Assembly: GCA_020217115.1 (NCBI GenBank)
Contig: JAIWOA010000123.1
Coordinates: 1 to 8,960, forward strand
Origin: Calditerrivibrio sp.
GTDB taxonomy: Bacteria > Chrysiogenota > Deferribacteres > Deferribacterales > Calditerrivibrionaceae
Direction of reading: 5' to 3'
DNA: 8,960 bases
In this document: piece after piece, positions 1-4,877 of the stretch
Layout: each line of letters opens with the position of its first letter
How positions within the stretch are numbered: position 1 is the first letter of the stretch
Position numbers and translations under genes: made by a program
Notes under the pieces: generated by a model
Database searches by the model: none
Told to the model about the DNA's origin: nothing
The model's input: the letters and a program-made list of their open reading frames with translations, nothing else

Positions 1-242
1 AACACAAATAATATTAATGCAGCTGACAACATTTTGTATACCTTTTTTATTCCACTTTTATAATTGGAAACTTTGGGTAGATCTTTAACACTAAGGATCC
101 CATGTATTACCTTTTCATTTTCAATTAATGATAAGGCTTCATTAAAAAAATCATCATCTTTTTTAACTTCTATAAGGAACTCCCCCTTTTCATCCAAAGA
201 AAGTTCATCGTCTATATATTGGCTAATTAGATAATCTTTCAT
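1..242 (-). CDS. Putative anti-sigma factor, membrane-anchored (partial)
   Basis: This is the N-terminal part (80 codons) of a gene that runs off the left edge of the window. Its ATG (242-240) directly follows the TAA of the ECF sigma factor gene with no gap (TAAATG), so the two are almost certainly translationally coupled. The protein begins MKDYLISQYIDDELSLDEKG, the kind of short acidic helical start seen in anti-sigma factors (compare the 'yLDGELs' pattern). After about 65 soluble residues, a hydrophobic stretch (MLSAALILFVF, from about residue 70) begins and looks like a transmembrane segment. The His/Cys zinc ligands (H-x3-C-x2-C) of classic ZAS anti-sigma domains are absent. The role proposed is to sequester the upstream sigma factor at the inner membrane. 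It rests on gene order and general shape, not on a diagnostic motif; another sigma-linked membrane protein is possible. Confidence 0.6.
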   Translation of the reverse strand, partial: MKDYLISQYIDDELSLDEKGEFLIEVKKDDDFFNEALSLIENEKVIHGILSVKDLPKVSNYKSGIKKVYKMLSAALILFV

Positions 243-689
243 TTAAGCCCCCTTGAAAATTTCATTAATTTTCTTCCTTGCTCTATGAATCTTAACCTTT
301 ATGTTACTTACAGATATACCTGTCAATTTACTTATTTCATCATAACTCATATCATCTAAAACCACCATTGAAAAGATCTTTTTTTCGTCATCATCAAGCA
401 TAGAAAAAATTTTTGCAAGTTCTATAGAATTGTCCTTATTAACATTATAAGATCCATCAACCAACTCCAGATCAGTATGATTTTTCTTTCTATTATACTC
501 ATCGAAATAAAGATTTTTACCAATTTTGTATAGTAAATTTACAGAATAGTCCAGTTTATAAGATTTCAATAGCTTGTAATAAGACTCTTGAACTATATCC
601 TTTGCAACATCCTCATCCCTTGAGAGTGACAGTATATAGTTATAAAAACCTTTCTTAGTTTTTTCAAAAAAAACTTCAAAACTATCCAT
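243..689 (-). CDS. RNA polymerase ECF-type sigma factor
   Basis: This is a group IV (extracytoplasmic function) sigma factor of the RpoE/SigW type, 148 residues from the chosen start. Region 2 (about residues 5-70) carries the usual signature: FEVFFEKTKKGFYNYILSLS, then a DEDVAKDIVQES stretch matching the 'DAEDivQEtFlka' core-binding helix. Region 4 (about residues 95-145) has the helix-turn-helix MSYDEISKLTGISVSNIKVKIHRARKKI that reads the -35 element. An in-frame TTG at 752 would add 21 residues, but those codons lie inside a GC-rich hairpin and show no family similarity. The ATG at 689 matches the usual ECF N-terminus, although no good Shine-Dalgarno precedes it. It sits downstream of a secreted Gly/Ser-rich protein gene and directly upstream of a likely anti-sigma factor. 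The specific signal cannot be read from the sequence. Confidence 0.93.
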   Translation of the reverse strand: MDSFEVFFEKTKKGFYNYILSLSRDEDVAKDIVQESYYKLLKSYKLDYSVNLLYKIGKNLYFDEYNRKKNHTDLELVDGSYNVNKDNSIELAKIFSMLDDDEKKIFSMVVLDDMSYDEISKLTGISVSNIKVKIHRARKKINEIFKGA

Positions 690-718
690 GAAAATAGATA
701 TATCACAATAATTTTCAG

Positions 719-749
719 TTTGAAAGAGGGGGTTTTGCCCCCCCTCAAA
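719..749 (-). terminator. GC-rich stem-loop between secreted-protein and sigma genes
   Basis: GAGGGGG (726-732) and CCCCCTC (740-746) form a 7-bp GC-rich stem with a 7-nt loop. Outer arms TTTGA (719-723) and TCAAA (745-749) offer an alternative extension. It starts 6 nt after the stop codon of the Gly/Ser-rich protein. On the minus strand it is not followed by a U-tract, so it may be a partial terminator, an mRNA-stabilising 3' hairpin or an attenuator that lowers sigma factor expression rather than a full intrinsic terminator. On the plus strand a short T5 run follows, but no plus-strand gene ends here. Confidence 0.55.
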
Positions 750-755
750 CAATTT

Positions 756-1142
756 TTACTTCTGAGTTGCTCCAAAACCTGTACCATCTTTTGGCTGAGG
801 TTGTGTTCCATCTCCAAAACCTTTACCAGTACCATCCTCAGTGTTAGCTTCTTGATTTTTAACCTTTTCTTGGTATTGATACCTGTTTTGATTGCTATTT
901 TGGTAGGTATTCTGATTCATATTCTTGCTACCATAATCAGCTCCAGAATAAGAACCACCATATGATCCCCCACTTGAGCCACCTTTTCCTCCTGCAGATC
1001 CCCCTGCTGAAGATCCACCTTTACCACCGGAAGATGATCCCCCTTTTCCACCAGAACTACTACCAGATCCACCCTTTGCCATAACAGAGACTGAACCAAC
1101 TACAAGGAACATTGCAACCAATAGAGCAGTAATTTTTTTCAT
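756..1142 (-). CDS. Small secreted Gly/Ser-rich low-complexity protein
   Basis: This is a 128-residue protein from the ATG at 1142, chosen because an AGGAGGA Shine-Dalgarno lies about 7 nt upstream; the longer in-frame reading has no such site. Residues 1-22 form a clear Sec signal peptide (MKK, hydrophobic core, VMA cleavage). The mature protein has three parts. The first (about 23-68) is Gly/Ser with repeated KGGSSSGG-like units. The second (about 72-100) is rich in Asn, Gln and Tyr. The tail repeats a DGTG..GFG motif twice (DGTGKGFG and DGTGFGATQ), separated by a Pro/Gln stretch. There is no cysteine and no catalytic motif. The protein is exported and probably disordered. It is followed by the ECF sigma and probable anti-sigma genes, so it may be a target or sensor component of that regulon. 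I do not recognise a function. Confidence 0.8.
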   Translation of the reverse strand: MKKITALLVAMFLVVGSVSVMAKGGSGSSSGGKGGSSSGGKGGSSAGGSAGGKGGSSGGSYGGSYSGADYGSKNMNQNTYQNSNQNRYQYQEKVKNQEANTEDGTGKGFGDGTQPQPKDGTGFGATQK

Positions 1143-1163
1143 AAACTTCCTCCTGTTTGTTTT

Positions 1164-1182
1164 GTTTGTCACACAGACAAAC
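1164..1182. promoter_or_regulatory. Perfect inverted repeat upstream of the secreted-protein gene
   Basis: GTTTGTC (1164-1170) and GACAAAC (1176-1182) are perfect 7-bp arms around ACACA. The element lies 22-40 nt upstream of the secreted-protein ATG, in the 77-nt gap after the YgbA-family gene. It could be an operator for a dimeric regulator or a small hairpin in the 5' leader. An ECF-like -35 candidate (TGTAACC, minus strand 1213-1207) lies upstream of it, but I could not place a convincing ECF -10 box. Confidence 0.45.
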
Positions 1183-1219
1183 ATACAACAGTTTTAGGAT
1201 AAAAAAGGTTACAACATCT

Positions 1220-1522
1220 TTAAAAAAAATAATGAAAAAGGTAATCAATCCTCCCACGCTTTATATAGTAAATACCACTAAACTTCATTACATCTTTTAT
1301 CTTATCTCTCATTTCAGGTTTGTAGCAATGTATTTTGCAATCTTTACACTTTGGTTTTGGATCCAGAGGACACTTTTCATCCCTTTTTAATGCATATTCA
1401 AGAAGTGCCCTGCAATCATGGCATAGAGACTTACCATCAGAGCCATGTTTAACCCTACAGTAGGCTACTATAAAGCTTTTTAAGAGTTTTGCATCTTTTT
1501 TAATACGCTTACTTTTATCCAT
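1220..1522 (-). CDS. ygbA: YgbA-family protein (nitrous/nitric oxide-responsive family)
   Basis: This 100-residue protein matches the YgbA family ('nitrous oxide-stimulated promoter' family) in its recognisable core. The core is LCHDCRALLEYALKRDEKC (residues 33-51), then KCKDCKIHCYKPEMRDKIKD (58-77) and VMKFSG, the same pattern as E. coli YgbA (LCPECQ...LDRC...TCRQCPVHCYQP...VMRWSG). The conserved cysteines are C34, C37, C51, C59, C62 and C66, which suggests a metal or Fe-S site. In enterobacteria ygbA is repressed by NsrR and has been linked to nitrosative stress; its biochemistry is poorly defined. It is the last gene of the five-gene operon, 13 nt after the zinc-ribbon gene, with only a weak ribosome binding site, so it probably depends on operon transcription. 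Its presence is the best clue to the operon's physiological trigger. The family assignment is firm; the role is inferred. Confidence 0.9.
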   Translation of the reverse strand: MDKSKRIKKDAKLLKSFIVAYCRVKHGSDGKSLCHDCRALLEYALKRDEKCPLDPKPKCKDCKIHCYKPEMRDKIKDVMKFSGIYYIKRGRIDYLFHYFF

Positions 1523-1535
1523 ATAAATCTTTAAA

Positions 1536-1778
1536 TCAATAGTTTATACCAGCTGCTTTTATATGTTTTTTATCAAAGGCATGGCATGGTGTAACCCCGT
1601 AGGTCATTTTACATTTAGGACACTTTGACTCAAAGGTTTCCATGAGAAATTCTTCACCACAATTTTCACACTTGATATCAAATGCTGCGGGCATGTATTG
1701 TTCATTAAAACCCATCATTCTTAACTTATCCACAACCTGTTGACCATTTTCAAAACTTCCAGCGCATCCCTGATGCAT
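1536..1778 (-). CDS. Small zinc-ribbon protein of unknown function
   Basis: This is an 80-residue cytoplasmic protein with an excellent Shine-Dalgarno (AGGAGGT) 6 nt before its ATG. The N-terminal part includes C5 and FENGQQVVDKLRMMGF. The C-terminal half is a zinc ribbon with knuckles CENC (37-40) and CPKC (53-56). It is followed by a conserved-looking PCHAFDKKHIKAAGI stretch with C65 and H66. There is no signal peptide or membrane segment. It lies 23 nt downstream of the ABC ATPase and 13 nt upstream of the YgbA-family gene, so it belongs to the same operon. I cannot name the family. A metal-binding accessory or adaptor for the upstream GTPase/ATPase is a reasonable guess from context only. 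Confidence 0.85.
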   Translation of the reverse strand: MHQGCAGSFENGQQVVDKLRMMGFNEQYMPAAFDIKCENCGEEFLMETFESKCPKCKMTYGVTPCHAFDKKHIKAAGINY

Positions 1779-1801
1779 ATTTACCTCCTGATTGTATTTT
1801 A

Positions 1802-2800
1802 TTATATAGACTCTAAGGTTTCACCCTGTCTTATCTTATTTCTAAGTTCTAATAGTTTATTGTCAAGTTCTTGCAAATAATCTAAATTACTTTTTTCCTT
1901 CTCTGTCACATCTATTACTTTGTGTATACCACCATTTTTTATAACTATTCTTCTATCTCCCATCAATGCAAGTATAGGATCATGGGTAGCCATCAAAACT
2001 ATTTTTTCCTCTTTAATTAATAGTTCTAAAGCCTTTTTGCGATCGATTCCAGCATTCTCTATTTCATCTATAAGAACAATTGGAGATTTACTCAATATTG
2101 CAGTATCTGCTATCATAAGAGCCCTCGATTGACCACCGCTCAAAGATGTTATTGGAGTATCTGGCAGAAATTTTTCTCCTGCAAGTTTATTAGCTTCATT
2201 TATGATAATACTAACTTTCTCCTCTACACTTTCCACTAATCTACTCTCAGCATGCATTTTTATAAATTCTTCAACGGTGAGATCCATGACAAAATTCATA
2301 TTTTGGGAAAGTTGGGCAACAAGCTTATGATCAATTGAAAATCTTCTCTTTTTATCGGGTAATTTACCATTAACAAGTATATGCCTTCTTGTAGGAGTAT
2401 CTCCTTGGGCTATCCACTCAATATCTGCGAGTAATCTACTTTTACCAGAACCTGTGGGGCCAACAATAGATACCACTTCCCCCTTTTTTATACAAAGTTC
2501 GATATCCTCTTTTTCACCAAATTTATTGTATCCTCCCAATATAGTTATGTATTCAACATCACTATCTGCTTCAACACTACTCTCCATTGCAATCATGAAT
2601 TGCAAAAACTGTTCCTTTAGAATTTCTATATTTATACCTTTATCCTCAAGAATATCTTCATCCAGTGAATTAAAATATGAAAAAAAACTTTTTTCATAGT
2701 CATCATCCCTTAAAACAAGCCCATAGGAATCGAGGAAATCGGCTATGTAGGGGAACTCATTCAAACCATTACCTATAATTAATTTTAAAAAATCTTTCAT
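1802..2800 (-). CDS. Soluble ABC-type ATPase with extra N-terminal domain, no permease
   Basis: This is a 332-residue ATP-binding cassette protein with every motif intact: Walker A GPTGSGKS (114-121), a Q-loop glutamine near 163-166, signature LSGGQ (220-224), Walker B IVLIDE (241-246) and the switch histidine in ATHD (H273). A normal ABC core starts near residue 82. The first 80 residues are an extra helical domain (FPYIADFLDSYGLVL... DILEDKGINIEILKEQFLQFM) whose spacing resembles a degenerate DUF1858/ScdA_N-like module, as in the first protein of this operon. The C-terminus (about 300-325) looks like a short coiled coil. No transmembrane partner is encoded nearby, so it may be a cytosolic ATPase that drives a conformational or insertion reaction rather than transport. 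Its ATG overlaps the GTPase stop as ATGA, and GGAGG lies upstream within the GTPase gene. It could still pair with a permease encoded elsewhere. Confidence 0.88.
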   Translation of the reverse strand: MKDFLKLIIGNGLNEFPYIADFLDSYGLVLRDDDYEKSFFSYFNSLDEDILEDKGINIEILKEQFLQFMIAMESSVEADSDVEYITILGGYNKFGEKEDIELCIKKGEVVSIVGPTGSGKSRLLADIEWIAQGDTPTRRHILVNGKLPDKKRRFSIDHKLVAQLSQNMNFVMDLTVEEFIKMHAESRLVESVEEKVSIIINEANKLAGEKFLPDTPITSLSGGQSRALMIADTAILSKSPIVLIDEIENAGIDRKKALELLIKEEKIVLMATHDPILALMGDRRIVIKNGGIHKVIDVTEKEKSNLDYLQELDNKLLELRNKIRQGETLESI

Positions 2801-3495
2801 CCCTTATCTCCTCCAAAGTCCATTTTGCGGACATTACCCATCTGGTAAGATTCACCAATGCGAGTCTCACCCAGGCAGTATGAACATAGTGCTGCAGGCA
2901 TAGAGAACCTCAGTTGCTTACCCTTTAATGTATCTATCCCCTCTGTATCTTCTAAAAGAGTTGCAAGTTCGAAGGCACCCTGACCAGTGATACCATTTAC
3001 ATTTATAATTGTAGCTTTCGGATTTACAATTTTTACCCTTGAAGCAAAAACTTCTCTCTCAGCCTGGGAAACTATATCCCCCTTCGTTATAACTACAATA
3101 TCTGCAAATTTAAGCATAGGACCTATCTTTTTGGGTGTGTTTACGCCACTAAGGTTATCTATGACACAAACTGCAGTAATCCCTTTTATATGGGGAGAAC
3201 ATCTATTACAAAGTCCAGCACTTTCACTTATAAGTATATCCAGATTAAGATCAATACCCCATTCCACACATGCTTCAACATTGCTTACAAAAAAATGGTC
3301 TGGACACAAACCTCCAGAAAGCCCTTTTTTTACAGGAATCCCCTTAGCTTCATACAACTTATCATCATCCGTAACCAGACAATCAAATTTAACGACACCA
3401 GACTTATAACCTTTTTGTTTAAAGGATTCTATCACTTTAAGTATAACTGAAGTCTTCCCGGATGAAGGTGGTCCAGAGATAGTTATAAATTTCAT
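2797..3495 (-). CDS. HypB/UreG-like SIMIBI GTPase with extra cysteine pairs
   Basis: This is a 232-residue protein of the G3E/SIMIBI class related to HypB and UreG metallochaperone GTPases. It has a P-loop GPPSSGKT (8-15), a D-containing switch region (VTDDDKLYEAKGIP) and a GGLCPDHF segment (C64, H67) where HypB has its G-x-C-H metal site. An ESAGLCNRC segment (91-99) stands where HypB has ENVGNLVCP. The nucleotide-specificity motif is TKGD (137-140), a variant of NKxD. The C-terminal CSYC (204-207) near LGETRIG adds another possible metal ligand pair. I chose the ATG at 3495 because GAGGGG precedes it and it follows the TGA of the upstream gene by 1 nt; an in-frame TTG at 3522 would add nine residues inside the upstream gene. 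The likely job is nucleotide-dependent metal or cofactor delivery. The target is unknown, and no hydrogenase or urease genes are visible. Confidence 0.85.
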   Translation of the reverse strand: MKFITISGPPSSGKTSVILKVIESFKQKGYKSGVVKFDCLVTDDDKLYEAKGIPVKKGLSGGLCPDHFFVSNVEACVEWGIDLNLDILISESAGLCNRCSPHIKGITAVCVIDNLSGVNTPKKIGPMLKFADIVVITKGDIVSQAEREVFASRVKIVNPKATIINVNGITGQGAFELATLLEDTEGIDTLKGKQLRFSMPAALCSYCLGETRIGESYQMGNVRKMDFGGDKG

Positions 3496-3496
3496 A

Positions 3497-4720
3497 TCAG
3501 ATCCCCTCAGCAGCTTCTTCAAATACTTTATTAACTTCTGTTATAATTCCACCTATGTCATTACTGTATATAAAATCCCATCCAAGCCATTTAAATTTAC
3601 CATTGGTAGGGACGATATTCTCAACATCTTTATTTAGTGATGGAAAAAGCCCCTTATGGGAAAGTACCTCACCCATTTCTTTACCTGCAATAAACTTACC
3701 TATCGGCTCAAGTATATCTCTCTTACTCCTCTTCACAAGCATAAATACAGGGGCTACTATCGCTCCATCTTCTGGCCAGATAACCTCCATTGAGCTGACA
3801 TCCCTGATCATTTTTGTAAAAAAATATGGCATTATTGTTATTGCTGGTTTTTCTGCATTTTTCATATGAGCATTTTTAACCATTTGCGATGGATGCATAG
3901 ATTTAAGAAGAGTCCCAGCAAGCTTTCTGATCCCTTCAAAACCATAATCTTTATATATGTTTAATAATATCCCATTAAAAAGATCAAAATCACCTACTGG
4001 CAGGGCAACTTTTTGCTTATATTCAATTTTTAATAGATCAGCCCAGCTTTTTGGAACTGGAAGATCCCCAAGCTCCTTTTTATTTACCATAAACACAGCA
4101 GCAACAACAGATATAATGGAATAATCTCCATGGGGATCTTTTATCTTAAGATCTGAAAAATTTTTATTTACCTCGTTATCTGTAACATCTACAAAAATTT
4201 TACTTTCCTTAAATTTGCCAATCGATTTTTTATCGAAAAAAGCTTCAAATCCAGCACTTATGAATATATCAGGGAGATCCTTTTCATCATCTATAGTCAA
4301 TATATTCTCCTTTAAATAATCAAGACCTATTGATGCAGCTTCAAATTTGTAATCTATCTTAACCCCATTTGACTTTTCAAATTTTTCAAGGAAATCAGAA
4401 AACTTTTCCTGTAAAGGTATTCTGACAGGACATGGTAAAAGCCCAATAATCTTTAAGTCTGAAACCTTTTCCTCCTTTGTAAAAGTTTTATAATTCAACT
4501 CTTCATTAAGCTTGTCTTCAAGTAAACGGATATATGTTTGTACATCATAACCCTTTGTCTTAAGAGCAGTAGAGAGCTTCAAAAATTTTCCAGCTGTTTC
4601 CAGATTTTTTCTGTCTGAAAAATTTGGAAATCCATTGGCAGTAAAAACATCCAGTAAACCTGGGTAGGAATCGACAATATCAAAAACAGTCATGTCAGCC
4701 TTTATAACATTTTCTTTCAT
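3497..4720 (-). CDS. DUF1858-like domain fused to a cytosolic solute-binding-protein fold
   Basis: This is a 407-residue protein with two parts. Residues about 8-72 (MTVFDIVDSYPGLLDVFTANGF... LKTKGYDVQTYIRLLEDKLN) resemble DUF1858, a helical domain akin to the ScdA/RIC N-terminal domain, but without its cysteine. From about residue 88 the rest looks like a type 2 periplasmic-binding-protein fold of the ferric-iron class. It starts with IIGLLPCPVRIPLQEKF, and PVPKSWADLLKIEYKQKVALP and GAIVAPVFMLVKRSKR are typical of that class. There is no signal peptide or lipobox, so it should be cytosolic, unlike an ordinary transporter-binding protein. The start is the ATG at 4720, which has GGAGG 6 nt upstream; the ATG at 4732 would place that site inside the coding region. 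It is the first gene of the operon, below a class II-type FNR-family promoter, and is coupled to the GTPase gene by a 1-nt gap. The ligand is unknown. Confidence 0.85.
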   Translation of the reverse strand: MKENVIKADMTVFDIVDSYPGLLDVFTANGFPNFSDRKNLETAGKFLKLSTALKTKGYDVQTYIRLLEDKLNEELNYKTFTKEEKVSDLKIIGLLPCPVRIPLQEKFSDFLEKFEKSNGVKIDYKFEAASIGLDYLKENILTIDDEKDLPDIFISAGFEAFFDKKSIGKFKESKIFVDVTDNEVNKNFSDLKIKDPHGDYSIISVVAAVFMVNKKELGDLPVPKSWADLLKIEYKQKVALPVGDFDLFNGILLNIYKDYGFEGIRKLAGTLLKSMHPSQMVKNAHMKNAEKPAITIMPYFFTKMIRDVSSMEVIWPEDGAIVAPVFMLVKRSKRDILEPIGKFIAGKEMGEVLSHKGLFPSLNKDVENIVPTNGKFKWLGWDFIYSNDIGGIITEVNKVFEEAAEGI

Positions 4721-4743
4721 AATAACCTCCATATGTTGAAGAG

Positions 4744-4749
4744 AATATA
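4744..4749 (-). promoter_or_regulatory. Predicted -10 box of the five-gene operon
   Basis: On the minus strand this reads TATATT (5 of 6 to TATAAT). It predicts a transcription start near 4737 and a leader of about 17 nt before the ATG at 4720. The centre of the adjacent FNR-type site then falls at -41.5, the canonical class II activation position. No good -35 box is present, as expected for an activator-dependent promoter. Confidence 0.6.
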
Positions 4750-4771
4750 TACATTATTATTTAAAAATGAA

Positions 4772-4785
4772 TTGACATTTATCAA
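4772..4785. promoter_or_regulatory. FNR/DNR/HcpR-type binding site
   Basis: TTGACATTTATCAA fits the CRP/FNR-superfamily consensus TTGAY-N4-RTCAA at all ten defined positions (nine of ten to the strict FNR site TTGAT-N4-ATCAA). It lies between the divergent operon and response-regulator genes, with its centre 41.5 nt upstream of the start predicted from the -10 box. FNR senses oxygen, while DNR/NnrR and HcpR respond to nitric oxide or related signals. The sequence cannot tell which regulator binds, but the YgbA gene in the same operon favours a nitrosative-stress regulator. Confidence 0.65.
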
Positions 4786-4861
4786 AAAATAAGTTTTTTA
4801 GTTAATAAAATATCATTAAGGTAATCTTATGTATAAAAAATGTAGAAAATACTTAGATTTT

Positions 4862-4869
4862 GTGATAAT
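4862..4869 (+). promoter_or_regulatory. Candidate extended -10 for the response-regulator gene
   Basis: TGTGATAAT supplies a GATAAT -10 (4864-4869) with the TG of an extended -10 at 4862-4863 and only a weak -35. It would start transcription at about 4876-4878, essentially at the ATG. This agrees with the lack of any Shine-Dalgarno sequence in the preceding 20 nt and suggests a leaderless or near-leaderless mRNA. Confidence 0.4.
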
Positions 4870-4877
4870 GTTCTATT

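Noticed and set aside
690..752. Longer sigma factor start at the TTG at 752
   Set aside because: The extra codons lie in a GC-rich hairpin and show no ECF similarity. The ATG at 689 fits the family start.
917..1099. Alternative-frame reading over the Gly/Ser-rich gene
   Set aside because: It is a shadow of the repetitive coding sequence, with no ribosome binding site or signal peptide. The other frame has both.
2797..3495. True HypB of a hydrogenase maturation operon
   Set aside because: No hypA, hypC, hypD or hydrogenase genes are nearby. The specificity loop and cysteine pattern also differ.
1802..4720. Ordinary ferric-iron ABC importer
   Set aside because: There is no permease gene, no signal peptide on the binding protein, and a GTPase sits in the middle of the operon.
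4721..4877. Sigma-54 promoter for the five-gene operon, suggested by the adjacent NtrC-type regulator
   Set aside because: No GG-N10-GC element is present on the minus strand. An activator-type promoter with a -10 box and an FNR-family site explains the region better.
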